Below are positions 1 to 5,390 of a stretch of 5,390 bases of DNA, in pieces. Positions within the stretch are counted from its first letter, which is position 1. Every line of letters starts with the position of its first letter. Source of the DNA: Patescibacteria group bacterium (lineage in GTDB: Bacteria; Patescibacteriota; Patescibacteriia; S139-126); contig WFTD01000039.1 in the NCBI GenBank assembly GCA_015485755.1, forward strand, positions 1 to 5,390, in the 5' to 3' direction. A model generated the notes under the pieces. The model was not told the origin of the DNA. It worked only from the letters and a program-made list of their open reading frames with translations, and searched no databases. Both the position numbers and the translations under genes were made by a program.

Positions 1-201
1 GCGTATATTGTCTATTTCAATCCCGCATTCCTCCTTTACTTCTCTTTTAGCGCAATCTGCAAATGATTCCATATATTCCAAATGTCCGCCGGGAAATGAA
101 TACTCACCCTCGCCATGTGACCCTTTTCTTTTGCCAAGTAAAACCTTTCCCTCCCTGAGGATCATCACACCGACACCTACTTTTGGTCTATTTTCTTGCA
201 T
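1..201 (-). CDS. Nudix hydrolase, NUDT15/MutT-like (partial, C-terminus beyond left edge)
   Basis: The 67 visible residues are the N-terminal half of a Nudix hydrolase, a family that cleaves nucleoside diphosphates linked to another group, using Mg2+. The Nudix box GX5EX7REUXEEXGU is intact at residues 39-61 (about bases 19-87): G39, E45, R53-E54, E57-E58, G60, I61. The preceding strand and loop (PKVGVGVMIL, then VLLGKRKGS, then PGGHLE) resemble human NUDT15/MTH2, so a (d)NTP or modified-nucleotide pyrophosphatase is the best guess; the substrate cannot be told from sequence alone. The ATG at 201 starts 13 bases after the stop of the CYTH gene, which points to co-transcription with it and secA. 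No in-frame ATG, GTG or TTG was seen in the 39 bases upstream, and there is no Shine-Dalgarno match. The gene runs off the window, so its length and C-terminal part are unknown. Family call is confident; substrate is not. Confidence 0.93.
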   Translation of the reverse strand, partial: MQENRPKVGVGVMILREGKVLLGKRKGSHGEGEYSFPGGHLEYMESFADCAKREVKEECGIEIDNIR

Positions 202-214
202 GCTTTTTACTTTT

Positions 215-706
215 TTAACATTTTTTAAATTTACATTGCTTCCACAATGAATAATAACTTTCCTTTATTAAATCGTGATCTTTTACCCCAAATGCTTTAA
301 ACAAATCTATTTTCTCTCGAGTACTAGCAGGATAAAACTCAACAAATTCACCTAACCCTTCAATATTGTCTAACACCACCGTAGACTTACACCATTTATA
401 ATGTTTTCGTCTTTTGTGCATTACTTGTTCACTGTGATCAAATAATTGCACTAATTCTTGACCTGCCCTCTTCTCATTAATATCCGCTATAAATATTAAC
501 TTAAACCCACCTCTTTCATGTACCAAATGTATAAATTTTAGCTGTCCATCTATCCTAGCTAACTTATAAATATTCTTACCATCATCAACAATATAAAAAT
601 CCTCCAGCAACTCTTCCTTTATAAATTCTACTCTTAACTTATTGAGGATTAACTTTGCCTTGCTATGATTATACTTTATCTTGAACTCTTGTATTTTATC
701 TTCCAT
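215..706 (-). CDS. CYTH-domain protein (class IV adenylate cyclase / triphosphatase-like)
   Basis: A 163-residue protein of about the usual size for a single CYTH domain, the triphosphate tunnel fold shared by CyaB adenylate cyclases, thiamine triphosphatase and inorganic triphosphatases. Recognisable parts, in order: a basic start with EFKIK (residues 7-11) where the family signature ExExK should be; DFYIVDDGK (37-44) and KLARIDG (48-54), matching the tunnel strands; HERGGFK (63-69); HKRRKHY (97-103); and VVLDNIEGLGEFVE (110-123), the most typical CYTH stretch, followed by an ESYYSL tail (149-154). The second Glu of ExExK is Lys here (K9), which may weaken metal binding, so activity is uncertain. 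The ATG at 706 lies inside the end of secA and gives an 11-base overlap; a longer start at 751 would add 15 residues shared with the SecA C-terminal coding region and looks less natural. The Nudix gene follows after 13 bases. Family confidence is good; the enzymatic reaction is not assigned. Confidence 0.85.
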   Translation of the reverse strand: MEDKIQEFKIKYNHSKAKLILNKLRVEFIKEELLEDFYIVDDGKNIYKLARIDGQLKFIHLVHERGGFKLIFIADINEKRAGQELVQLFDHSEQVMHKRRKHYKWCKSTVVLDNIEGLGEFVEFYPASTREKIDLFKAFGVKDHDLIKESYYSLWKQCKFKKC

Positions 707-3440
707 GGCATTTCTTAAACTTTTTGCCGCTGCCGCAAGGGCAAGGGTCATTGCGGCCTACTTTTTGCCCTTGGTATCTTTTACGATCATCAGTAGCAAC
801 AGCAGTACTGCCCCCTTCTCCTTTCTCCATTGTTTTGGCCGGAGCAGAAAACCTCACTCCTTGGCGCTGCAAAGGAGATCTGATAGCCATATCTTGAGCT
901 TCGGCAATCTTAAAGATAGAATAAACAACTTGATTTTGAATAGCATCAAGCAATTGATTGAAAAGCTGGTAAGCCTCTTTCCTGTACTCTACTAACGGAT
1001 CGCGTTGGCCATATCCTCGCAGTCCAATTCCCTGCCGAATGCGGTCTAAAGTATCAATATGAGCCACCCAGAGGTTGTCAATTGCCCGCAAATAAACTGC
1101 TTTTTCAATCATCCGCATAGCTTGAGGATTCTCTCCCAAAGGACCAGACAAAATTTTCTCTTCCAAAGCATCATAGGCTTGGTGGGCTTTATTTGTTAAA
1201 AAGTCTATCATCTTTGACCTTATTTCAGCTAATGATTCTCTGTCATCACCCCCCTGATTGACAATCCTTTGCAGCTCTTCCAATAAATCCTCGTTGGTGG
1301 TAAATATTGTTTTAACAGTTTCAACAATCTCCTCTAAATTAAATTTATCCTTTTCTTCCAGAGCTGTATGAAAAGATACTACCTGTTCTATTTCATTGGC
1401 AATCATCTCTAAAATCATTTTTCTAATCTTTGCTTGCTCCTTGGGGATGTTTTCTTTTATGTCAGTATCAGCCGCCTCCAAAACTTCCCGTCTTTGTTTG
1501 TAAATAACTTCCCGATGTTTATTAATAACATCATCATATTCAACTAAATGTTTGCGGATATCAAAATTATGGGCTTCAATTTTTTTCTGAGCGGCCTCAA
1601 TTGATTTGGAAATAAGCCTATTTTCAATTGGCATATCCTCCGGTACTTTCAAGGTTGCCATAATTCGCTTCATGCGCTCTGAACCAAAAACGCGCATCAA
1701 ATCATCCTCCATGGAAATATAAAATTGGGTTGAACCAGGATCACCTTGACGACCAGCCCGCCCTCTGAGCTGATTGTCAATTCGCCTTGATTCATGCCTC
1801 TCTGTACCAATTACATGCAGCCCTCCCGCCTGAACAACTTTATTGTACAACTCTTCATTAAATGGTTGACCGCCCAAAATAATATCCACACCGCGGCCAG
1901 CCATATTAGTTGCCACTGTAACCGCACCAGGCCGGCCAGCTTGAGCAATAATTTCTGCCTCCCGAGCGTGATTTTTAGCATTCAATACTTCATGTTTGAT
2001 CCCGGCCCTATTTAAAAGTTCATGCAATAGTTCGTTTTTCTCAATTGAAACAGTGCCAATCAACACTGGCTGACCTTTGGCTACCCGCCTTTTCACTTCT
2101 TTGATCAAAGCCGTAAACTTCCCTTTCTCAGTACGATAGATAGAATCTTCCAAATCAATACGGCGAATTGGCTTGTTGGTAGGAATAACTGTTACTTCAA
2201 GTCCGTAAATTTTATAAAACTCTTCTGCCTCAGTATAAGCAGTGCCAGTCATACCAGCCAATTTCTCATACATCCGAAATAAATTTTGAAAAGTTATTGA
2301 AGCCAAAGTCTGGGATTCTCTCTGCACTTTGACCCCTTCCTTAGCTTCAATTGCCTGATGCAGACCCTCGCTGTATCTGCGGCCATGCATCAACCGCCCA
2401 GTAAACTCATCTACAATAATCACCTCTCCGTCTTTGACAATATAATCTTTATCCCGATGAAAAAGAGCTTTAGCTTTCAAAGCATTCTCAATATGATAAA
2501 CCAAATCCAGTCCTTGAACTGTATAAATATTTTTAGTCCCAAGCATTTTTTCAACCTTGCTAATCCCAGCATCAGTCAAGGTTACCGCTCTCATTTTCTC
2601 ATCTACATTGTAATCCTCCCCTTCTTTTAATTGCCTAGCGATTTGGGCGAATTTATAATACATTTCCTCTGATTCTTCCGCTGGCGCTGAAATAATAAGA
2701 GGTGTACGCGCCTCGTCAATCAAGATTGAATCAATCTCGTCAACAATAGCATAATGAAGTCCCCGTTGAACCAATTGGCTGGTCTCAATTACCATATTAT
2801 CGCGCAAATAGTCAAAACCAAACTCATTATTGGTGCCATAAGTAATATCAGCCGCATAAGCCTCCCGGCGGCTGCAGGGACGCAAAAAATCCATATCTAC
2901 TGTTACATAGTTATCGTTTTCATCTTTTTCTGCTGTCTGAGTTGGATCGTACAAATACGATACTCCTTGCTGCTGAATACAGCCAACTGACAAACCCAAA
3001 AAATGATAAATTCTCCCCATCCATACTGCATCACGCCTAGCCAGATAATCATTAACTGTCACCAAATGAGCTCCCTTGCCTGTCAAAGCGTTCAAATACA
3101 AAGGCAAGGTCGCCACCAAAGTCTTACCTTCACCTGTTTTCATTTCAGCAATCTGTCCCCGATGCATTACAATACCGCCAAGCAACTGGACATCATAATG
3201 GCGCATGCCAGTAGTGCGGCGAGAAGCCTCTCTTACTACTGCAAAAGCTTCTGGAAGTATATCATCCAGCGTTTCTCCCTTGGCCAATCTTTGCTTAAAT
3301 TCGTCTGTTTTTGCCCGAAGTTGTTCATCAGATAACTCTTTGATACTGTCTTCTAGTTTATTTATCTGGTCAACAACAGGTTGGAGTGACTTTAAGTATT
3401 TCTCATTGGGATCGCCAAAAATTTTATGTAATAATTTCAT
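696..3440 (-). CDS. secA: Preprotein translocase subunit SecA
   Basis: SecA is the ATPase that pushes unfolded preproteins through SecYEG; it acts in the cytosol and at the inner face of the membrane. The protein has 914 residues, close to E. coli SecA (901). Motifs in order: Walker A MKTGEGKT (100-107), YGTNNEFGFDYLRDNM (201-216), DEAD-type box VDEID (233-237), AGMTGTA (395-401), TNMAGRGVDI (511-520), arginine-finger region HESRRIDNQLRGRAGRQGD (549-567), and a C-terminal zinc SEC-C motif CxCx8CH (C900, C902, C911, H912). About 30 extra residues (around 158-188) precede the REAYAADITYG block compared with E. coli; similar insertions occur in other bacterial SecAs. Motif V reads GRGVDI where GRGTDI is usual. 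The ATG at 3440 is chosen over the in-frame TTG at 3470 because a strong promoter puts the RNA start near 3468 and because MKLL-KIFG is the usual SecA N-terminus. The leader is about 28 bases without a Shine-Dalgarno sequence. The 3' end overlaps the CYTH start by 11 bases. Confidence 0.99.
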   Translation of the reverse strand: MKLLHKIFGDPNEKYLKSLQPVVDQINKLEDSIKELSDEQLRAKTDEFKQRLAKGETLDDILPEAFAVVREASRRTTGMRHYDVQLLGGIVMHRGQIAEMKTGEGKTLVATLPLYLNALTGKGAHLVTVNDYLARRDAVWMGRIYHFLGLSVGCIQQQGVSYLYDPTQTAEKDENDNYVTVDMDFLRPCSRREAYAADITYGTNNEFGFDYLRDNMVIETSQLVQRGLHYAIVDEIDSILIDEARTPLIISAPAEESEEMYYKFAQIARQLKEGEDYNVDEKMRAVTLTDAGISKVEKMLGTKNIYTVQGLDLVYHIENALKAKALFHRDKDYIVKDGEVIIVDEFTGRLMHGRRYSEGLHQAIEAKEGVKVQRESQTLASITFQNLFRMYEKLAGMTGTAYTEAEEFYKIYGLEVTVIPTNKPIRRIDLEDSIYRTEKGKFTALIKEVKRRVAKGQPVLIGTVSIEKNELLHELLNRAGIKHEVLNAKNHAREAEIIAQAGRPGAVTVATNMAGRGVDIILGGQPFNEELYNKVVQAGGLHVIGTERHESRRIDNQLRGRAGRQGDPGSTQFYISMEDDLMRVFGSERMKRIMATLKVPEDMPIENRLISKSIEAAQKKIEAHNFDIRKHLVEYDDVINKHREVIYKQRREVLEAADTDIKENIPKEQAKIRKMILEMIANEIEQVVSFHTALEEKDKFNLEEIVETVKTIFTTNEDLLEELQRIVNQGGDDRESLAEIRSKMIDFLTNKAHQAYDALEEKILSGPLGENPQAMRMIEKAVYLRAIDNLWVAHIDTLDRIRQGIGLRGYGQRDPLVEYRKEAYQLFNQLLDAIQNQVVYSIFKIAEAQDMAIRSPLQRQGVRFSAPAKTMEKGEGGSTAVATDDRKRYQGQKVGRNDPCPCGSGKKFKKCHGR

Positions 3441-3475
3441 TTTTCTATTAACTTTAATAAAAATATGCAAACCTT

Positions 3476-3504
3476 ATTATACCACCGCCACCCTCAAAAA
3501 ACAA
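3476..3504 (-). promoter_or_regulatory. Sigma70-type promoter of secA (extended -10)
   Basis: On the minus strand a perfect TATAAT (3481-3476) is preceded by TGG, giving an extended -10 (TGnTATAAT). It is separated by exactly 17 bases from TTGTTT (3504-3499), a -35 matching three of six consensus positions. Transcription would start near 3469-3467, about 28 bases before the secA ATG. This start falls at or beyond the TTG at 3470, which argues against that codon as the start of SecA. The -35 lies only five bases past the stop codon of the small upstream gene. No intrinsic terminator was found between that stop and the promoter, so it may act as an internal promoter within a longer operon. Confidence 0.72.
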
Positions 3505-3508
3505 GGTG

Positions 3509-3796
3509 CTAACCATCAACTTTATAATTATTTAAAAATTCAAAAATATCACTATACACCATTTTCAAATCTGCCAACTCCTTTTTAAGGCCGTCAATTA
3601 TCTCCTTTACAAAATCATCTCCATAAAGCATTTTATATTCATCCAAAAAAGTCCTTATTTTTTCTACTTTAGTTTCATTAAAATTTGAATCAAGCGGAAC
3701 TAGCTCTATTTTATCAGTAATTATGCCAAATAATTCCTGGATTTTACTGCTAATAGGATCTTCCTCCCAGGGATTGGCCATATCAAACCGATTCAT
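3509..3796 (-). CDS. Small acidic protein of unknown function
   Basis: A 95-residue protein that I do not recognise. It is acidic (by count 21 Asp+Glu against 12 Lys+Arg), has no Cys or His, and has no signal peptide or membrane segment. The second half (about residues 41-91) looks mostly helical, with regularly spaced hydrophobic residues among charged ones, for example FVKEIIDGLKKELADLKMVY. It is probably a soluble, cytosolic helical protein. It begins 10 bases after the stop of the PD-(D/E)XK nuclease and so is most likely co-transcribed with it. A second Met at residue 6 (base 3781) is an alternative start; neither start has a Shine-Dalgarno sequence. The stop is TAG, and the secA -35 element follows within five bases. 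Tight spacing and open frame with plausible composition support a real gene, but nothing in the sequence gives a function. Confidence 0.75.
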   Translation of the reverse strand: MNRFDMANPWEEDPISSKIQELFGIITDKIELVPLDSNFNETKVEKIRTFLDEYKMLYGDDFVKEIIDGLKKELADLKMVYSDIFEFLNNYKVDG

Positions 3797-3806
3797 AATA
3801 AAAAAG

Positions 3807-4559
3807 TTAATAATAATTTTTTACGGCTTTAATATAAGCGCAATAATCACACTCGGGGCTGCTCGGTGGAATCTCATCTGAATTCAAACATTTAAATGCT
3901 TCCAAAATAGTATTCTCCACCCAACTATCATCACCTTCATAAGGTATAAGAGTGACATCAAATTCAAGCTTAGCATCAAAAGCTTCTTTGTCAGTGATGC
4001 CATTGCAGTAAACAAAATAACCAGTCCTAGACACAAGATAACCATTTTGCCGCAAAAGCCACTGATAAATCTCCATCTGCCGCTTATAACTGTCTTGCCA
4101 GCCTTTATTCAAAGACTCTATCTTTTCATTTTTGCTGGTTGATTTATAATCAACCACAATAAACTCACCTTGAGAGTTTATCCAAAGGTCATCAATTGCA
4201 CCGGTGATAATAAGATTGGTGGGCTGATGATGGTACTGGATACCCTTGAAATTTTCCCGCCACTCATCCAATAGTTCATGATCTACTGGCACTGCATCAA
4301 TCCCGTACTGCTCTATCAAAGGATGAGCCTTATTCTTTGCTCGATGGATATCAAACTCTTTTTTGAGCAGTGCATCTACCGCGCTGTTTAAAGCAAAAGG
4401 ATAACCTGGCGGACGGCCCACTCCTAAGCGGCGGTCAATATAAAAACAGCGCGGACACTCCATAAACAGCTCCAATTTAGAACGGCTCAATTTGAATGGC
4501 TGTTTGGATCCTGGTTGATAAAGGTTGCGAGTCCTTTGGGCGTTGTAGTATTGGGTCAT
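3807..4559 (-). CDS. PD-(D/E)XK nuclease family protein, RecB/Cas4-like with two CxxC pairs
   Basis: This 250-residue protein has the core of a RecB/Cas4-type PD-(D/E)XK nuclease. The metal-site residues are D123 in GAIDD (120-124) and D137-Y138-K139 in VVDYKS, followed by the QxxxY motif of this group at Q161-Y165. One cysteine pair, C35-x2-C38 in ECPRCFY, lies near the N-terminus and a second, C237-x2-C240, near the C-terminus. In Cas4, AddB and relatives, cysteines at both ends clamp a 4Fe-4S cluster; a similar cluster or zinc site is inferred here. The His of RecB-family motif I seems to be replaced by Asp (D62 in NSAVDALLKKEFD). No helicase domain is fused and no cas gene or CRISPR array is nearby, so a Cas4 label is not justified; a DNA repair or processing role is plausible but unproven. 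The ATG at 4559 is 16 bases past the hydrolase stop, which suggests an operon. I recall similar proteins from Parcubacteria-like genomes. Confidence 0.88.
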   Translation of the reverse strand: MTQYYNAQRTRNLYQPGSKQPFKLSRSKLELFMECPRCFYIDRRLGVGRPPGYPFALNSAVDALLKKEFDIHRAKNKAHPLIEQYGIDAVPVDHELLDEWRENFKGIQYHHQPTNLIITGAIDDLWINSQGEFIVVDYKSTSKNEKIESLNKGWQDSYKRQMEIYQWLLRQNGYLVSRTGYFVYCNGITDKEAFDAKLEFDVTLIPYEGDDSWVENTILEAFKCLNSDEIPPSSPECDYCAYIKAVKNYY

Positions 4560-4575
4560 AAACTTTGTTATAAAA

Positions 4576-5181
4576 TTATTGGTAATTAATAATATTATTT
4601 TTCAATTCAACAAAATCAGGCATACGGAAATGTCCCCTGTCAGCAAAAATTATTTTCCTTGCTTCAGGAAGCTTAGCTGTTACTATCTCCAAATCAGAAA
4701 ATGGCACAACTGGATCATCTTTTGAGTGATAAAGAAAAATATTCCTCACCTGACCTGTAATATTGCTCAAATCCTCAGGCAAAACAAAATCACCTAATGG
4801 CTCATTGGTCTCTGTGATTGCCGCTGCCACCAAATGCAACTGGGAAATTTTTACAGGAAAATTATTTTCAGCCAAATATTTAAGCCAAAAAGTTCCTCCC
4901 AATGAATGCCCAATCAAAATAATGTCATCAGATAAAAAAGGGAAAAACTTCTCCAGCCAAATCACCCACTCCAAATATTTAGCGTTTCTTTTGCAAGGCA
5001 TTGATGGCTTAATGATCTCAAATCTATCTGCTAATGACTCTTCCAATTCTCTCTTCCAATCCTCAAAACGTAAATCAACCAGACTTTCTATTTTATATTG
5101 GCGCAAATAATTTAAATAATCACCATAACTATCAAAAACCGTCCCGCCGTGAATAATTAGAATTTGTTTTTTGTCTGGCAT
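4576..5181 (-). CDS. Alpha/beta hydrolase, RBBP9/YdeN-like serine hydrolase
   Basis: A 201-residue alpha/beta-hydrolase-fold protein, close in size to the RBBP9/YdeN group of small serine hydrolases. It starts with a hydrophobic strand ending in the oxyanion-hole-type motif ILIIHGG (7-13). The nucleophile elbow is GHSLGG (91-96) with S93; the acid is D155 or D156 in HSKDDPVVP (152-160); the histidine is H184 in RGHF. The catalytic triad thus looks complete. It has no lid domain, signal peptide or membrane segment, so it is expected to be cytosolic. The substrate is unknown; esterase or peptidase-like activity would be typical. The frame extends upstream to an ATG at 5238, but that codon lies inside the terminator and before the promoter at 5188-5216, so the ATG at 5181 (N-terminus MPDKKQ) is chosen. 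It is the first gene of a tight three-gene block. Confidence 0.88.
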   Translation of the reverse strand: MPDKKQILIIHGGTVFDSYGDYLNYLRQYKIESLVDLRFEDWKRELEESLADRFEIIKPSMPCKRNAKYLEWVIWLEKFFPFLSDDIILIGHSLGGTFWLKYLAENNFPVKISQLHLVAAAITETNEPLGDFVLPEDLSNITGQVRNIFLYHSKDDPVVPFSDLEIVTAKLPEARKIIFADRGHFRMPDFVELKNNIINYQ

Positions 5182-5187
5182 ATTATT

Positions 5188-5216
5188 AGTATAAAGGCTA
5201 ATGCCAAAAAAGCCAA
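5188..5216 (-). promoter_or_regulatory. Sigma70-type promoter of the hydrolase-nuclease block, predicted leaderless
   Basis: On the minus strand, TTGGCT (5216-5211, four of six matches to TTGACA) and TATACT (5193-5188, five of six matches to TATAAT) are separated by exactly 17 bases. Only six bases (AATAAT) lie between the -10 and the ATG at 5181, so RNA would normally start on or next to the A of the start codon. This predicts a leaderless mRNA and rules out the longer in-frame start at 5238. The promoter sits directly downstream of the terminator of the preceding gene, as expected for an independent unit. Confidence 0.68.
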
Positions 5217-5220
5217 TATT

Positions 5221-5244
5221 AAAAAAGGGCTTAAACAAGCCCTT
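5221..5244 (-). terminator. Intrinsic (rho-independent) terminator of the upstream gene
   Basis: A perfect 8-base-pair inverted repeat (AAGGGCTT / AAGCCCTT on the minus strand, 5244-5237 and 5232-5225) encloses a four-base GTTT loop. It is followed by a run of T that continues the stem's last two T to six in a row (5226-5221). The stem begins on the last two bases of the TAA stop codon at 5245-5243, so termination is placed immediately at the end of the upstream gene. The plus strand lacks an equally clean T run after the stem (TTATTTATT), so the minus-strand direction is favoured. Confidence 0.88.
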
Positions 5245-5390
5245 ATTTATTGTGTCTGTATATTAAATATGATTTGTTACTTTTGATAATCAAAAATACT
5301 TGCTTATCTTTCAGAAAATCTGCTAAATCATCATTATAATATACTTCTTTGTACAACTTCTTTTTATTGACTATCCTTAGAGAATAATAG
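5243..5390 (-). CDS. C-terminal end of an unidentified protein (partial, start beyond right edge)
   Basis: An open frame enters from the right edge and runs 48 codons to a TAA at 5245-5243, immediately followed by the strong terminator, which supports it as the true end of a gene. The visible tail is rich in Lys, Tyr and Asp and ends in a hydrophobic strand and charged turn (VFLIIKSNKSYLIYRHNK). The pattern of a short acidic helix (NDDLADFLKDK) followed by a hydrophobic strand resembles the soluble C-terminal domain of membrane glycosyltransferases of the ArnT/PMT type, but this is a loose impression from 48 residues and should not be used as an annotation. It belongs to a transcription unit separate from the hydrolase block. 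Confidence 0.7.
   Translation of the reverse strand, partial: YYSLRIVNKKKLYKEVYYNDDLADFLKDKQVFLIIKSNKSYLIYRHNK

Noticed and set aside
8..250. An 80-codon open frame on the plus strand
   Set aside because: It lies opposite the Nudix gene, whose Nudix box is unmistakable; its own translation is low-complexity Ser/Pro/Phe-rich and matches no family.
3441..3470. SecA start at the in-frame TTG (3470), adding ten residues
   Set aside because: The perfect TATAAT at 3481-3476 puts the RNA start at or after this codon, and the ATG at 3440 gives the usual SecA N-terminus.
3484..3508. Possible terminator after the small acidic gene (CACC ... GGTG inverted repeat)
   Set aside because: The arms are only four base pairs, and the T run lies inside the loop rather than after the stem, so it does not fit an intrinsic terminator.
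3205..3588. Plus-strand open frames opposite secA and the small acidic gene, up to 127 codons
   Set aside because: They run antisense to the conserved SecA N-terminal region and cross its promoter, and their translations look like random shadow sequence.
3807..4559. Calling the nuclease a Cas4 of a CRISPR system
   Set aside because: There are no direct repeats, spacers or other cas genes in the window, and the cysteine pattern is 2+2 rather than the usual Cas4 pattern.
5182..5238. Hydrolase start at the ATG at 5238, adding 19 residues
   Set aside because: This codon lies in the loop of the terminator and before the -35 and -10 of the gene's own promoter; the extra residues are not part of the fold.
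1..5390. An alternative genetic code with TGA read as an amino acid, as in some CPR lineages
   Set aside because: All genes read through in the standard bacterial code with TAA or TAG stops, and no conserved domain is interrupted by TGA. The absence of TGA stops among six genes is too small a sample to mean anything.

Overview
The window is 5,390 bases of AT-rich bacterial DNA in which every supportable gene lies on the minus strand. Gene order therefore runs from the right edge to the left. The content is mostly housekeeping: two gene blocks with very short gaps, two partial genes at the edges, and no mobile element, tRNA, rRNA or CRISPR array.

Organism: the SecA sequence, the dense packing, the low GC and the PD-(D/E)XK protein family beside it most resemble Patescibacteria (CPR), probably a Parcubacteria-like lineage. 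This is an inference from remembered family resemblance, not a search. All six stop codons seen are TAA or TAG, and the reading frames need no recoding. None of the six visible start codons has a recognisable Shine-Dalgarno sequence.

Layout in transcription order: (1) 5390-5243, the last 48 codons of an unidentified protein, closed by a strong intrinsic terminator whose stem begins inside the stop codon. (2) A good sigma70-type promoter at 5188-5216, whose predicted start of transcription falls on or next to the ATG at 5181. It serves an RBBP9/YdeN-like alpha/beta hydrolase (5181-4576), a RecB/Cas4-like PD-(D/E)XK nuclease with two CxxC pairs (4559-3807), and a small acidic protein of unknown function (3796-3509). 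(3) A promoter with an extended -10 at 3476-3504 drives secA (3440-696). secA overlaps a CYTH-domain protein (706-215), which is followed 13 bases later by a NUDT15/MutT-like Nudix hydrolase (201 to beyond the left edge).

How the genes work together: secA supplies the ATPase motor of the Sec export pathway. The CYTH and Nudix proteins both belong to families that act on phosphorylated small molecules and are probably co-transcribed with secA, so they may share a role in nucleotide or triphosphate metabolism. The hydrolase, nuclease and small protein form a separate block with no obvious common pathway. No terminator was found between the small protein and the secA promoter, so read-through into secA is possible. 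I found no convincing new multi-gene system. The most interesting points are the promoter/start architecture without Shine-Dalgarno sequences, the orphan 2+2-cysteine nuclease, and the CYTH protein with an altered signature motif.
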